Positions 54,316 to 63,250 of a stretch of DNA of 64,000 nt are shown here, piece by piece (position 1 is the stretch's first letter; every line of letters begins with the position of its first letter). Source of the DNA: JAWSVE01 sp050789445 (lineage in GTDB: Bacteria; Pseudomonadota; Gammaproteobacteria; Pseudomonadales; Cellvibrionaceae); assembly GCA_050789445.1 (NCBI GenBank), contig JAILXR010000001.1, positions 2,108,001 through 2,172,000 of the forward strand, given 5' to 3'. The notes under the pieces were generated by a model. The model was not told the DNA's origin. It saw only the letters and a program-made list of their open reading frames with translations, and made no database searches. A program made the translations under genes and the position numbers.

Positions 54316-55119
54316 TCACAAACCCAAAACATCTCGCATACTGAACAAGCCTTGTTCTTTTTGACTTAACCATGCGGCGGCGCGAACGGCTCCGCGAGCG
54401 AAGGCCATTCGGCTTGAGGCTTTGTGGGTTATTTCTACGCGTTCACCATCGGCCATGAACATAACGGTGTGATCGCCATGAACATCGCCGCCACGCACTG
54501 TGGCAAAACCGATTGTTTCGCGTTCACGTGCGCCGGTTTGTCCTTCGCGTCCGTAGACGGCGACTTTTTGCAAATCACGATCGAGGGTTTTTGCGAGTAC
54601 TTCGCCCATGGCTAATGCAGTGCCCGATGGCGCATCGATCTTATGACGATGATGCGCTTCGTAAATTTCTATATCGTAATCATCGCCTAAAATTTTCGCG
54701 GCATTTTCTAGTAAGGCTAAACAAGCATTAACACCGGTGCTGTAATTTGCAGCGATGCAGAGAGACGTTTGTTTTTGGTAGTCTTCTATTGTTTGTTTTT
54801 CTTCAACAGTAAAACCTGTTGTGCCGATGACTATACTTTTTTGATTGTCTGCACAAATTTTTGCATTGGCCAAGGTTGCTTTTGGAATTGAAAAATCAAT
54901 CAGCACGTCAATATCTTTAATGACAGAATTAAGATCGCCAACAACATTCACATTGTTTTTACCAAGACCGGCTAATTCGCCTGCATCTGCACCAACCAAT
55001 GAACTGTCTGGGCGCTGGATAGCAGCGGCTAGTGTTACGCCTTCTGCCAAACTTATCGCTTCGATTAGCATTTTACCCATTCGACCAGCGGCGCCATTTA
55101 CTCCGATTTTAATTGTCAT
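54316..55119 (-). CDS. dapB: 4-hydroxy-tetrahydrodipicolinate reductase
   Basis: 267 residues. It reduces the product of DapA with NAD(P)H in the lysine and meso-diaminopimelate pathway. The nucleotide fold is at the N-terminus (IGVNGAAGRMGKMLIEAI), the substrate site is EAHHRHKIDAPSGTAL with the conserved His-His and Lys, and the central VIGTTGFTVEEKQ strand is present. It lies in the conserved dnaJ-dapB-carA order, here with a DUF502 gene on one side and the secretion operon on the other. The ribosome binding site AAAGG supports the ATG. Confidence 0.97.
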   Translation of the reverse strand: MTIKIGVNGAAGRMGKMLIEAISLAEGVTLAAAIQRPDSSLVGADAGELAGLGKNNVNVVGDLNSVIKDIDVLIDFSIPKATLANAKICADNQKSIVIGTTGFTVEEKQTIEDYQKQTSLCIAANYSTGVNACLALLENAAKILGDDYDIEIYEAHHRHKIDAPSGTALAMGEVLAKTLDRDLQKVAVYGREGQTGARERETIGFATVRGGDVHGDHTVMFMADGERVEITHKASSRMAFARGAVRAAAWLSQKEQGLFSMRDVLGL

Positions 55120-55195
55120 AACGAACCTTTTATCAATATTATTTTATCTTCTAAGCTTTATGTTTAATCTTTAACTTTTTAGCTTTTGTAAGGCT

Positions 55196-55780
55196 TTAGT
55201 TTTTATTTTTGTGATGATAAGTGATGTGTGCAGTCAACACTTGCTGCATAGCATGCTGAACAGATATATCTAATGGCTCGCAACGATGACGAGGCATGTA
55301 CAACAAAAAACCGCCTATCATATAACTCATAGGTACATATACAGCAACTAGGCTTTCCTGATCCCCGAGCGTTACATCCTCATTTGTTACAAAGCCAATT
55401 ACTTGAATACCATTGTCCATTGTTATTCGGACAACGCGCTGCATTTCTTGGCCATTATTACCGGTTAAAAATGACAGGAAGTCTTTTGCGCTTGTATACA
55501 ATGTTTTTACAAATGGTATTCGCTCAACTAATGATTCGAGCCATGCAAACACTCTATTCAATAGGTAAGCTTGAGCCAATAGGCCAATGATAAAAATAAT
55601 TAATAACGTAGAAGCCACCCCCATGCCGGTCATATACCAACCTTCGGGTAACACTAATTCGAGAGGAATTCTTAATAGCTGCTCTGCAGTTGAGAACACC
55701 CAATAAATGAGACCAAAGGTAATAAAGGCGGGAAGTGTAAACAAAAGGCCTTTTAAAAACGTATTTGCGATTGTTTTCAT
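55196..55780 (-). CDS. DUF502 family membrane protein
   Basis: 194 residues. Two membrane helices (about 12-32 and 55-76: LLFTLPAFITFGLIYWVF and VASTLLIIFIIGLLAQAYLL) are followed by a cytoplasmic or periplasmic tail with RIPFVKTLYTSAKDFLSFLT. This is the DUF502 signature, also found in some plant LCV-like proteins. No biochemical function is established. It sits between dapB and dnaJ on the same strand, where I recall no such gene in Pseudomonas, so this is a lineage-specific addition. Confidence 0.88.
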   Translation of the reverse strand: MKTIANTFLKGLLFTLPAFITFGLIYWVFSTAEQLLRIPLELVLPEGWYMTGMGVASTLLIIFIIGLLAQAYLLNRVFAWLESLVERIPFVKTLYTSAKDFLSFLTGNNGQEMQRVVRITMDNGIQVIGFVTNEDVTLGDQESLVAVYVPMSYMIGGFLLYMPRHRCEPLDISVQHAMQQVLTAHITYHHKNKN

Positions 55781-55863
55781 GTAAAGGCCTTTGTTAGAAA
55801 AAAGAGTCGAAGAGGAAAGAACTTTAACGCAGTTTAACTAGAGATAGACACATAATCTAATCA

Positions 55864-56982
55864 TCATGCTCCAAAAAAGTTTTTCATTCCTTCAAACCAA
55901 CTACTTTGTCGGGGAGAATTTTTATCGCCTTTCATGCTTTTTTGAAATTCTTTCAATAAATCTTTTTGTTTTGCATTTAAATTGACTGGTGTCTCAACAG
56001 CCACGCGACACATTAAATCACCTGCTGAACCACCTCGAATTGGCGTAACGCCTTTAGCGCGAAGACGAAATAATTTTCCGGTTTGCGTTTCTGCGGGAAT
56101 TTTCAATTTCACCCGACCATCAAGTGTTGGCACTTCGTGCTCGCCACCTAATGCGGCATCGACAAAACTAATAGGAATTTCACAATATAAGTTTTTGCCG
56201 TCACGCTCAAAAATCTCATGCTGCTGCACAGACACTTGAACATATAAATCGCCGGCAGGACCTCCATCCATTCCTGCTTCACCCTCGCCACCTAGGCGAA
56301 TTCGATCTCCGGTATCAACACCCGCTGGTACTTTAACCGAAAGCGTTTTAGTTTCTTCAATACGACCTTGACCACCACAACTCGAACAAGGATCAGTAAT
56401 AATACTGCCCTTGCCACGACAGCTTGGGCAAGTTTGCTGCACAGAGAAAAAACCTTGCTGCATACGAACTTGGCCAATACCAGCACACGTCGAACACTTG
56501 CTAGGCTTAGAACCTGATTTTGCACCAGTACCATCACAAGGCTTACAAGCAACAAGTGTTGGGACTTTTATTTTTACCGTTGTGCCTTTTACAGCATCTT
56601 CCAAACTTAAATCTAGCGTGTAACGTAAATCTGAACCGCGCGCTGGACCACCTCGCCCTCTTCCGCCACCGCCTCCACCAAAAATATCACCGAAGACATC
56701 ACCAAAAACATCACTGAAATTTCCGAAACCTTCACCGCCACCCATGCCACCAGCACCGCCAACGCCTGCGTGGCCATGACGATCATAGGACGCTCGCTTA
56801 TCTTCATCAGAAAGAATCTCGTAAGCTTCACTCGCTTCTTTGAATATTTCTTCTGATTCTTTGTTATCAGGATTTCGATCGGGGTGATGCTTCATGGCTA
56901 CACGCCGATACGCTTTTTTCAGGTCAGGGCCTGAAACATTTTTATCGACACCTAAAATTTCGTAATAATCACGCTTTGACAT
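55864..56982 (-). CDS. dnaJ: Chaperone DnaJ
   Basis: 372 residues. It stimulates the DnaK ATPase and delivers unfolded protein. It has the J domain with MKHHPDRNP, a Gly-rich linker (GGAGGMGGGEG, DIFGGGGGGRGRGG), a zinc domain with four CxxCxGxG units (CKPCDGTGAKSG, CSTCAGIGQV, CPSCRGKGSI, CSSCGGQGRI) and a C-terminal substrate domain. It lies downstream of dnaK with a strong palindrome between them. The start is in the J-domain position MSKRDYYEILGV. Confidence 0.97.
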   Translation of the reverse strand: MSKRDYYEILGVDKNVSGPDLKKAYRRVAMKHHPDRNPDNKESEEIFKEASEAYEILSDEDKRASYDRHGHAGVGGAGGMGGGEGFGNFSDVFGDVFGDIFGGGGGGRGRGGPARGSDLRYTLDLSLEDAVKGTTVKIKVPTLVACKPCDGTGAKSGSKPSKCSTCAGIGQVRMQQGFFSVQQTCPSCRGKGSIITDPCSSCGGQGRIEETKTLSVKVPAGVDTGDRIRLGGEGEAGMDGGPAGDLYVQVSVQQHEIFERDGKNLYCEIPISFVDAALGGEHEVPTLDGRVKLKIPAETQTGKLFRLRAKGVTPIRGGSAGDLMCRVAVETPVNLNAKQKDLLKEFQKSMKGDKNSPRQSSWFEGMKNFFGA

Positions 56983-57039
56983 GCAAACATTCTTCGCTAA
57001 TTGGAAATAATTTAATAATGAAAGTTAAAAACCCAGACA

Positions 57040-57071
57040 CAGATAACGCGGGACATGTCCCGCGTTATCTG
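57040..57071. repeat. Perfect 32-base palindrome between dnaK and dnaJ
   Basis: Both arms match over all 16 bases (CAGATAACGCGGGACA and its complement), so there is no loop in DNA; as RNA it would form a very strong hairpin. A T-run (GGGTTTTTAAC) lies several bases beyond in the minus direction, about 50 bases past the dnaK stop. It most likely ends or attenuates dnaK transcription and lowers dnaJ expression relative to dnaK. Confidence 0.9.
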
Positions 57072-57119
57072 TTTATTGCTTTCTCTACCAGAAAACTTTC
57101 GTTTTATGTTGGCAGGTTT

Positions 57120-59042
57120 TTATTTTTCTTCTTTAACTTCTTCAAACTCTGCATCAACAGCGCCATCTTCAGGAGCTTCTTGCTGGGGAGCTTCTCCAGC
57201 ATCACCACCTTCGGCTTGAGCCGCTTGCTCTGCATATATTTTTTGTGCAAGTGAACTAGACGCTTCAGTTAATTTAGTTGATGCGGCTTCGATTTTTTCT
57301 TTATCGTCACCCTTAACAACGTCTTCCGCTTCTTTTAATGCTTCCTCGATGGCCGCTTTTTCATCATCAGTTGCCTTATCACCAGCTTCTTCTAATGTTT
57401 TACGCGTTGCATGAATTAGTCCATCAAGCGTGTTTCTCGCAGTGACAACTTCTTCAAACTGGCGATCTGCTTCAGCATTGGCTTCTGCATCTTTCACCAT
57501 TGAATCAATTTCGTCATCGCTTAAACCGGATGATGCTTTAATCACGATAGATTGTTCTTTACCTGTCGCTTTATCTTTTGCACCAACATTCAAAATACCA
57601 TTTGCATCGATATCGAATGTTACTTCAATTTGTGGCATACCTCGTGCTGCTGGAGGAATGTCGCTCAAATCAAAACGACCCAAAGATTTATTTTGTGATG
57701 CTTGCTTACGCTCACCTTGAATAACGTGGATCGTTACTGCACTTTGATTATCTTCGTACGTTGAAAACACTTGTGATTTCTTAGTCGGAATCGTTGTGTT
57801 TTTATCGATTAACGGAGTGGCTACACCACCGGCAGTTTCAATACCTAAGGTTAAAGGCGTCACGTCTAGTAATAAGACATCTTTTACATCACCCGCAAGT
57901 ACAGCACCTTGAATCGCCGCGCCCATGGCAACTGCTTCATCAGGGTTTACATCTTTACGAGGCTCTTTACCGAAAAACTCTGCCACTTTAGATTGCACTA
58001 ATGGCATACGAGTTTGACCACCAACTAAAATAATGTCGTCGATGTCAGATATTTTTACGCCAGAATCTTCTATCGCTTGTTTTACAGGAATCAATGAACG
58101 TGTCACCAGCTCTTCAACAAGAGATTCTAATTTCGCACGCGTCAGTTTTACCACCAAATGCTTTGGACCTGTTTGGTCTGCAGTAATGTATGGCAGGTTA
58201 ACTTCCGTTTGCTGACTTGAAGACAATTCGATTTTTGCTGCTTCAGCACCTTCTTTTAAGCGCTGCAACGCTAATGGATCGTTATGTAAATCGATACCGT
58301 TAGTCTTTTTAAATTCTGCTGCCAAGTACTCAATCAAACGTAAATCGAAATCTTCACCGCCCAGGAATGTATCACCATTGGTTGAAAGCACTTCGAACTG
58401 ATGCTCGCCATCGACGTCTGCAATTTCGATAACAGATATGTCGAAAGTACCACCACCTAGATCGTAAACGGCAACCGTGTGATCGCCTTTGGCTTTATCC
58501 ATTCCATAAGCCAATGCTGCTGCTGTTGGCTCATTGATAATTCGCTTAACTTCAAGACCTGCAATTTTACCGGCATCTTTTGTTGCTTGACGCTGCGAGT
58601 CATTAAAGTAAGCAGGCACAGTAATAACTGCTTCAGTGACTTTTTCACCAAGGTAATCTTCTGCTGTCTTTTTCATTTTCTTCAATACTTCAGCAGATAT
58701 TTGCGGTGGCGCTTTTTTGTCGCCAGCAACTTCTACCCACGCATCGCCATTGTCTGCCGCTATAATCTTATAAGGCACCATGGAAATATCTTTTTGAACA
58801 ACGTCATCTTTGAATTTACGACCAATCAAACGCTTAACCGCATAAAGCGTGTTATGAGGATTCGTCACAGATTGACGCTTAGCGCTTTGGCCTACTAGGA
58901 TTTCACCATCATCAGCATAAGCGACGATGGATGGAGTGGTGCGATCGCCTTCAGCATTTTCAATAACTTTAGCTTTTCCACCCTCGAGAACAGAGACGCA
59001 GGAGTTGGTTGTTCCTAAGTCGATGCCAATGATTTTACCCAT
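57120..59042 (-). CDS. dnaK: Chaperone DnaK (Hsp70)
   Basis: 640 residues. It binds exposed hydrophobic segments in an ATP-driven cycle with DnaJ and GrpE. The nucleotide domain starts MGKIIGIDLGTTNSCVSVLE, with further marks YDLGGGTFDISVIEI and VGGQTRMPLVQSKV; the substrate-binding domain begins near PLTLGIETAGGVATPLI. The C-terminal tail is Glu/Ala-rich and ends AVDAEFEEVKEEK, the usual EEVKEEK-type end. The ribosome binding site CGGAG precedes the ATG. Confidence 0.98.
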   Translation of the reverse strand: MGKIIGIDLGTTNSCVSVLEGGKAKVIENAEGDRTTPSIVAYADDGEILVGQSAKRQSVTNPHNTLYAVKRLIGRKFKDDVVQKDISMVPYKIIAADNGDAWVEVAGDKKAPPQISAEVLKKMKKTAEDYLGEKVTEAVITVPAYFNDSQRQATKDAGKIAGLEVKRIINEPTAAALAYGMDKAKGDHTVAVYDLGGGTFDISVIEIADVDGEHQFEVLSTNGDTFLGGEDFDLRLIEYLAAEFKKTNGIDLHNDPLALQRLKEGAEAAKIELSSSQQTEVNLPYITADQTGPKHLVVKLTRAKLESLVEELVTRSLIPVKQAIEDSGVKISDIDDIILVGGQTRMPLVQSKVAEFFGKEPRKDVNPDEAVAMGAAIQGAVLAGDVKDVLLLDVTPLTLGIETAGGVATPLIDKNTTIPTKKSQVFSTYEDNQSAVTIHVIQGERKQASQNKSLGRFDLSDIPPAARGMPQIEVTFDIDANGILNVGAKDKATGKEQSIVIKASSGLSDDEIDSMVKDAEANAEADRQFEEVVTARNTLDGLIHATRKTLEEAGDKATDDEKAAIEEALKEAEDVVKGDDKEKIEAASTKLTEASSSLAQKIYAEQAAQAEGGDAGEAPQQEAPEDGAVDAEFEEVKEEK

Positions 59043-59133
59043 TTGATGATTCTCCGAAATATTTTCAATTCATTCATTAGGAGTTATGCCTGTTGTCGCC
59101 AACGGTCATCGACTCCGTGTTTTTGCTTGATAA

Positions 59134-59164
59134 TCTATATTGGCATTAATTTGCCAATTTCAAC
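59134..59164 (-). promoter_or_regulatory. Possible heat-shock promoter with a palindromic operator upstream of dnaK
   Basis: On the minus strand GTTGAAA (59158-59164) and GCCAATATA are about 13 bases apart, a partial match to the sigma-32 pattern CTTGAAA/CCCCATnTA. A perfect inverted repeat TTGGCA-6-TGCCAA (59140-59157) fills the spacer and overlaps the -10 side. It is not the CIRCE element. A repressor site is possible. Confidence 0.4.
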
Positions 59165-59208
59165 CCTTAAAAAAATAAGTTCTATCAATTTTAACGGCCG
59201 TTCAGTCG

Positions 59209-59781
59209 CTATTTACCGGCTGCTTTAGACACAACAACCATCGCTGGACGGACCAGACGGCCATGGAGCGTGTAACCCTTCTGAAAAACATCCAAAACAG
59301 TATTTGGCTCGACCTCGCCGTTTTCAACAGCAGAAATGGCCTGGTGATTCTGAGGATCAAACGGTTCTCCCACAGGATTAACCACTTCTACGCTGTGACG
59401 CTTAAGCGCATCAACAAAGGATTTCAGTGTCAGCTCAATACCTTCAATAACCGGCTTAATCGCTTCGTCCTCAATATTGGCAGCAGCTACTGCTCTTTCG
59501 AGGTTATCAACGACCGGCAAAAGATCATTAACGATTTTTTCTTGGCCAAACTTATGCGCCTTCTCAATATCTTGTTCGGCACGTCGACGTGCGTTCTGAG
59601 CTTCGGCTTGCGCTCGCAAAGCATCTTCTTTGGTAGTAACAATCTCATTTTGAAGCGCTTCAATACGCTGGCTTAGCTCATCAGTATTCGATTCGCCCTC
59701 TGATGCATTAGTAGCCTCTTCAGCGACAGGCTGTTCGCCTTCAACGTTTTCTGACTCAGGGTGTTTTTGATCTTCCGACAC
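59209..59781 (-). CDS. grpE: Nucleotide exchange factor GrpE
   Basis: 190 residues. It releases ADP from DnaK. The acidic N-terminal 40 residues are followed by a long coiled coil (ALRAQAEAQNARRRAEQDIE) and the beta-domain with VEVVNPVGEPFDPQNHQAIS and the end VSKAAGK. The start is GTG with GAGAGGAG seven bases upstream. It is first in the grpE-dnaK-dnaJ order, has its own heat-shock promoter, and is separated from dnaK by 166 bases. Confidence 0.96.
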   Translation of the reverse strand: MSEDQKHPESENVEGEQPVAEEATNASEGESNTDELSQRIEALQNEIVTTKEDALRAQAEAQNARRRAEQDIEKAHKFGQEKIVNDLLPVVDNLERAVAAANIEDEAIKPVIEGIELTLKSFVDALKRHSVEVVNPVGEPFDPQNHQAISAVENGEVEPNTVLDVFQKGYTLHGRLVRPAMVVVSKAAGK

Positions 59782-59895
59782 GTATAGCTCCTCTCATAAC
59801 GTTTCATGCTTTCATCGTCATCTCTAAAGCTCTAACTGTATGACTTAAAATAGGTAAGAAGCACAGCTAAAAAATACAGATGAATCAGTACTCGC

Positions 59896-59925
59896 ATATA
59901 TGGGGACGCCATAAAAAGATTCAAG
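59896..59925 (-). promoter_or_regulatory. Sigma-32 (RpoH) promoter upstream of grpE
   Basis: CTTGAAT (-35) and CCCCATATA (-10), 13 bases apart on the minus strand, match the RpoH consensus CTTGAAA/CCCCATnTA almost completely. It lies about 115 bases before the grpE start. The rest of the gap has no gene. Confidence 0.85.
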
Positions 59926-59989
59926 CGCTACCAACCTTAGATTGCCTTAAATATTTCATGGATAAGGCTCTAGCAAACTCAAATAAAAC

Positions 59990-60006
59990 ACTGTATAAAT
60001 AACCAC
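59990..60006 (+). promoter_or_regulatory. LexA-box-like site upstream of recN
   Basis: CTGTATAAATAACCAC has the left half CTGTATA of the SOS box and nearly the right half (CCAC for ACAG), and resembles the recN LexA box of E. coli. It ends 24 bases before the recN start, in the promoter position expected for SOS control. Confidence 0.55.
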
Positions 60007-60029
60007 TAACCACAGAGGAGCATCCAGCC

Positions 60030-61682
60030 TTGCTAACACATCTCAGCATCAACAATTACACCCTTGTCGATCATCTCGATCTTGAGCTCGATCACGGTAT
60101 GACTGTCATTACCGGAGAAACAGGCGCAGGAAAATCCATTTTGCTAGATGCGTTGAGCCTTGCGCTGGGTGATCGTGCGGATCCTGATCGCGTTCGAAAT
60201 GGAGAAGAGCGTGCTGATATCAATGCGAGCTTTGATATCAGCAAACTCAAAGAACCCAAAAACTGGCTGATCGAACATGATCTTATTTTGGATAACGAAT
60301 GTATTTTACGTCGAGTTATCACAAAAGAGGGGCGATCACGCGGGTACATCAACGGCCAACCCGTCACTCTCGCTCAATTAAAAACCCTAGGCGAAATGTT
60401 GATCGACATTCACGCTCAACACGAACATCAGTCTTTACTGAAAAAAGACACTCAAAGAAAACTTGTCGATGAGTATGCTGGCCACGAAAAATTAGCCTCA
60501 GAAGTCAAAAATGCTTTTCTCGATTGGCAATCGACTCTGAAGCGATTCAACACACTGAAAGATAATGCTGAGGAATCTTCTGCGCGTGTACAGTTACTAA
60601 GCTATCAAGTTAATGAACTTGATCAACTAGGCTTACAACCAGGCGAAACTCTTCTTTTAGATGCAGAACAAAAGCAACTCGCTAATGGCGAAGCTATATT
60701 GCATAACAGCTACCAACTAACTGCGCTTTGCGGGGGCGAAGACCAAAGCATTTTAGAGGGATTAAATAAGGCACTTCATATTGCCACCGAACTCCCTCAG
60801 GATATTCCTGCTATCAAAGAGGCAACTCAATTACTGTCTTCTGCACAAATACAAATAGAAGAAGCTCAACACGAAATAGAACGACACATCGATTCCTTCA
60901 ATCTCGATCCTGAAAGATTGCAATTAGTCGAAGAGCGCTTATCGGCTGCGTTTGACATCGCAAGAAAACACAAAATAAAGCCTGAAGAACTCACCGACCT
61001 ATATGCTCAATTAGCAGAAGAGCTAGCAGCTTTATCGGGTGATGATGGTGATCTGGATTTACTTGAGGATAAAGTCAGTCAACAGAAGCAAGCCTATTTA
61101 TTACTGGCTGAAAAACTATCAAGCAAAAGAAAGGCTGCCGGTGAAAAACTTGCAAAAAATGTCAATCAACAACTGAAAAAATTAGCGATGGAGCATGCCC
61201 AGTTAAAAGTAGACCTACAAACACTTGAGCAACCCACCGCAAACGGAATCGAAGAAGTACAACTGCTGATATCGACTAACCCAGGCCAACCAATGAAACC
61301 TCTCGGGAAAATAGCATCTGGAGGCGAGCTTTCTCGAATCAGTCTATCGATCCAAGTAGTTACCGCACAAACTTCCTCAACCCCAACATTAGTATTTGAT
61401 GAGGTCGATGTCGGAATAGGCGGTGCAACAGCAGATATTGTTGGACAACTGTTAAGAAAACTTGGCGAAAAAGCCCAAATTATTTGCGTCACTCACTTAG
61501 CGCAAGTCGCTGGAAAGGGGCACTGCCATTTGCGGGTCAACAAACAGAAAAAAGGCAACAACGTTGTTACCTCTTTGGGACAATTATCAGAAGAGCAAAA
61601 GGTTGAAGAAATTGCTCGCATGATCGGTAATGACAAGGTGACACAGGCTTCACTTGATCACGCAAAAGAAATGATTGCATAA
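60030..61682 (+). CDS. recN: DNA repair protein RecN
   Basis: 550 residues; an SMC-like ATPase that helps repair double-strand breaks. The N-terminal Walker A is VITGETGAGKSILLDALSLA; long coiled coils of about 150-400 follow (VLQTL-like heptads, e.g. KLAMEHAQLKVDLQTLEQ), then the signature IASGGELSRISLSIQVV and Walker B PTLVFDEVDVGIGGAT. The start is TTG with GAGGAG eight bases upstream, so the start is confident. It is divergent from grpE and convergent with fur. Confidence 0.97.
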   Translation: MLTHLSINNYTLVDHLDLELDHGMTVITGETGAGKSILLDALSLALGDRADPDRVRNGEERADINASFDISKLKEPKNWLIEHDLILDNECILRRVITKEGRSRGYINGQPVTLAQLKTLGEMLIDIHAQHEHQSLLKKDTQRKLVDEYAGHEKLASEVKNAFLDWQSTLKRFNTLKDNAEESSARVQLLSYQVNELDQLGLQPGETLLLDAEQKQLANGEAILHNSYQLTALCGGEDQSILEGLNKALHIATELPQDIPAIKEATQLLSSAQIQIEEAQHEIERHIDSFNLDPERLQLVEERLSAAFDIARKHKIKPEELTDLYAQLAEELAALSGDDGDLDLLEDKVSQQKQAYLLLAEKLSSKRKAAGEKLAKNVNQQLKKLAMEHAQLKVDLQTLEQPTANGIEEVQLLISTNPGQPMKPLGKIASGGELSRISLSIQVVTAQTSSTPTLVFDEVDVGIGGATADIVGQLLRKLGEKAQIICVTHLAQVAGKGHCHLRVNKQKKGNNVVTSLGQLSEEQKVEEIARMIGNDKVTQASLDHAKEMIA

Positions 61683-61701
61683 GCAGCAAGCATTAAAAAA
61701 A

Positions 61702-62109
61702 TTATTTTTTGGGCTTCACATAAAGTACGAGTGAATGCCCAACTAGCTCATACCCTTCCGCTTCAGCCAAATCAATTTGTAACTGCTCGATTTGATCGTT
61801 GTGGAACTCTATGACTTTTCCCGTGTCAACACACACCATGTGGTCATGATGCTCGCCGGTAGCAAGCTCAAACACAGAGTGGCCGCCATCGAAATTATGC
61901 CGCATCACTAAGCCAGCGCTCTCGAACTGAGTCAGTACACGATAAACCGTTGCTAAACCCACGTCTTCGCCAGACTCCAGCAGTGCTTTATAAACATCTT
62001 CAGCACTCAAGTGACGTTGTTCTGAGCCTTCTAGAATTTGAAGAATTTTGACACGAGGTAAAGTGACTTTCAGTCCAGCATTACGCAGTTCAACATTTTC
62101 CGACGACAT
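61702..62109 (-). CDS. fur: Ferric uptake regulator
   Basis: 135 residues. It represses iron uptake genes when Fe(II) is bound. The winged helix (LGLATVYRVLTQFESAGLVM preceded by LSAEDVYKALLE) and the metal-binding HHDHMVC are visible. It ends VLYVKPKK, without the His/Cys-rich tail of E. coli Fur; Pseudomonas Fur also lacks it. The ribosome binding site AAGGACAACTC precedes the ATG. Divergent from bamE. Confidence 0.96.
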   Translation of the reverse strand: MSSENVELRNAGLKVTLPRVKILQILEGSEQRHLSAEDVYKALLESGEDVGLATVYRVLTQFESAGLVMRHNFDGGHSVFELATGEHHDHMVCVDTGKVIEFHNDQIEQLQIDLAEAEGYELVGHSLVLYVKPKK

Positions 62110-62219
62110 GAGTTGTCCTTATTATTTTAACCAATTGAAGTCTTTATTACGTTCAGACTTCTCAGTGTGGATTTATTTCGGGTATTATCCCCGTTCAATC
62201 GACGATGTGGAACCCTAGA

Positions 62220-62684
62220 ATGAGAAATTCCTGCAGTAAGCGTAAAATACTAATAAATCAAAATAGAAGACACACTCACAAAAACCTTAAGAAATTCATT
62301 GGTATACCAGTCATCCTTCTAGGGCTTATGGCTATCAATGGCTGTTCTTGGCTGCAATTTCCTGGAGTCTATCGACTTAATATCCAACAGGGCAATATCG
62401 TCACTCAAGAGATGGTGGATCAACTTAAGCCTGGGATGACCAAAAGACAAGTCAACTTTGTCTTGGGAACTGCGCTAATCCAAGATAGCTTCGAGCAAGA
62501 TCGCTGGGATTATTATTATTCGCTTCGGGATTCTGACGGAAAAACTACAAAAGAAAAATTCACTGTCTATTTTGAAGACGATAAGTTGACGCATTTTTCT
62601 GGTGACTACCAACCGACGCCACCACCTCAATCTGCGGTTAAAACAACTGAAACCAAAGACACGGCAGCAACTGAAGAAGAGTAA
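62220..62684 (+). CDS. bamE: Outer-membrane protein assembly factor BamE
   Basis: The open frame begins at 62205, but the ATG at 62220 lies about nine bases after GGA and is preferred, giving 154 residues. A lipoprotein signal ends at LLGLMAINGC, followed by the BamE domain (VTQEMVDQLKPGMTKRQVNF, LGTALIQDSFEQDRWDYYYS). It is a small lipoprotein of the Bam complex that helps insert beta-barrels. The signal has an unusually long basic N-terminal part (SKRKILINQNRRHTHKNLKK). The C-terminal end is Thr/Ala/Glu-rich and extra to E. coli BamE. The fur-bamE neighbourhood is standard (omlA of Pseudomonas). Confidence 0.92.
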   Translation: MRNSCSKRKILINQNRRHTHKNLKKFIGIPVILLGLMAINGCSWLQFPGVYRLNIQQGNIVTQEMVDQLKPGMTKRQVNFVLGTALIQDSFEQDRWDYYYSLRDSDGKTTKEKFTVYFEDDKLTHFSGDYQPTPPPQSAVKTTETKDTAATEEE

Positions 62685-62741
62685 GACACAAGTTACTATT
62701 TAGCTATCTTGTTCTGTCGCTAAGTAGTAATCGGCTCAAAT

Positions 62742-62773
62742 AAAAAGCCACCTGTTTAAGAAATTGGCTTTTT
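62742..62773. terminator. Bidirectional terminator between bamE and rnfH
   Basis: AAAAAGCCA and TGGCTTTTT form a 9-pair stem around 14 bases. It lies between two convergent genes and can end both transcripts. Confidence 0.9.
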
Positions 62774-62856
62774 ATCGCCGGCATTAAAAACAAAATATTT
62801 CTAAGAAGCAATTTAAATACTTACCGCAAGTTTTAGATTGCTCTCGTCCTCTTTTT

Positions 62857-63204
62857 TCAAGCGCCCTTTTCCGAACTTCCCGTTTTTTCTTTTTTCGCTT
62901 TTTCTGCTCGGCGTCTTCGCACTTCTTTTGGATCAGCCGTTAATGGTCGATAAATTTCGACTCTGTCATGAGGCTGCAACTCGTATTCATTTGCCGCCTT
63001 CAATCCTCTTGCACCAAATGCTTTCCCGAACAATCCTAACTTTGCTGTTGATAGATCTATCTCAGGAAAATCTATTACGATACCCGACATTTCAGCAGCA
63101 TCAAGCGCTGTGATTCCCGGCTTCACCATCAGCGAGATTATTTTTTGTTTTTCTGGCGTGGCATAAGCCACTTCAATTTCAAATGATTCAGTTTTTTCGT
63201 TCAC
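62857..63204 (-). CDS. rnfH: RnfH/RatB family protein
   Basis: 115 residues from the GTG at 63204, which follows GGAAAATAATT; an in-frame TTG at 63219 gives five more residues. The ubiquitin-like fold shows FEIEVAYATPEKQKIISLMV and IDLSTAKLGLFGKAFG. The C-terminal tail is Lys/Ser-rich. It is co-transcribed with ratA, and the ratA-rnfH pair between bamE and smpB is typical. In E. coli ratB has no firm function. Confidence 0.85.
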   Translation of the reverse strand: MNEKTESFEIEVAYATPEKQKIISLMVKPGITALDAAEMSGIVIDFPEIDLSTAKLGLFGKAFGARGLKAANEYELQPHDRVEIYRPLTADPKEVRRRRAEKAKKEKTGSSEKGA

Positions 63205-63250
63205 AATTATTTTCCGCAAGACTTTTAAGTATTCTGTTTTTTAGATTTCG

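Noticed and set aside
59140..59157. A sigma-54 promoter (TGGC...TTGC) upstream of dnaK
   Set aside because: The GG and GC pairs are one base too close; the match comes from the palindrome.
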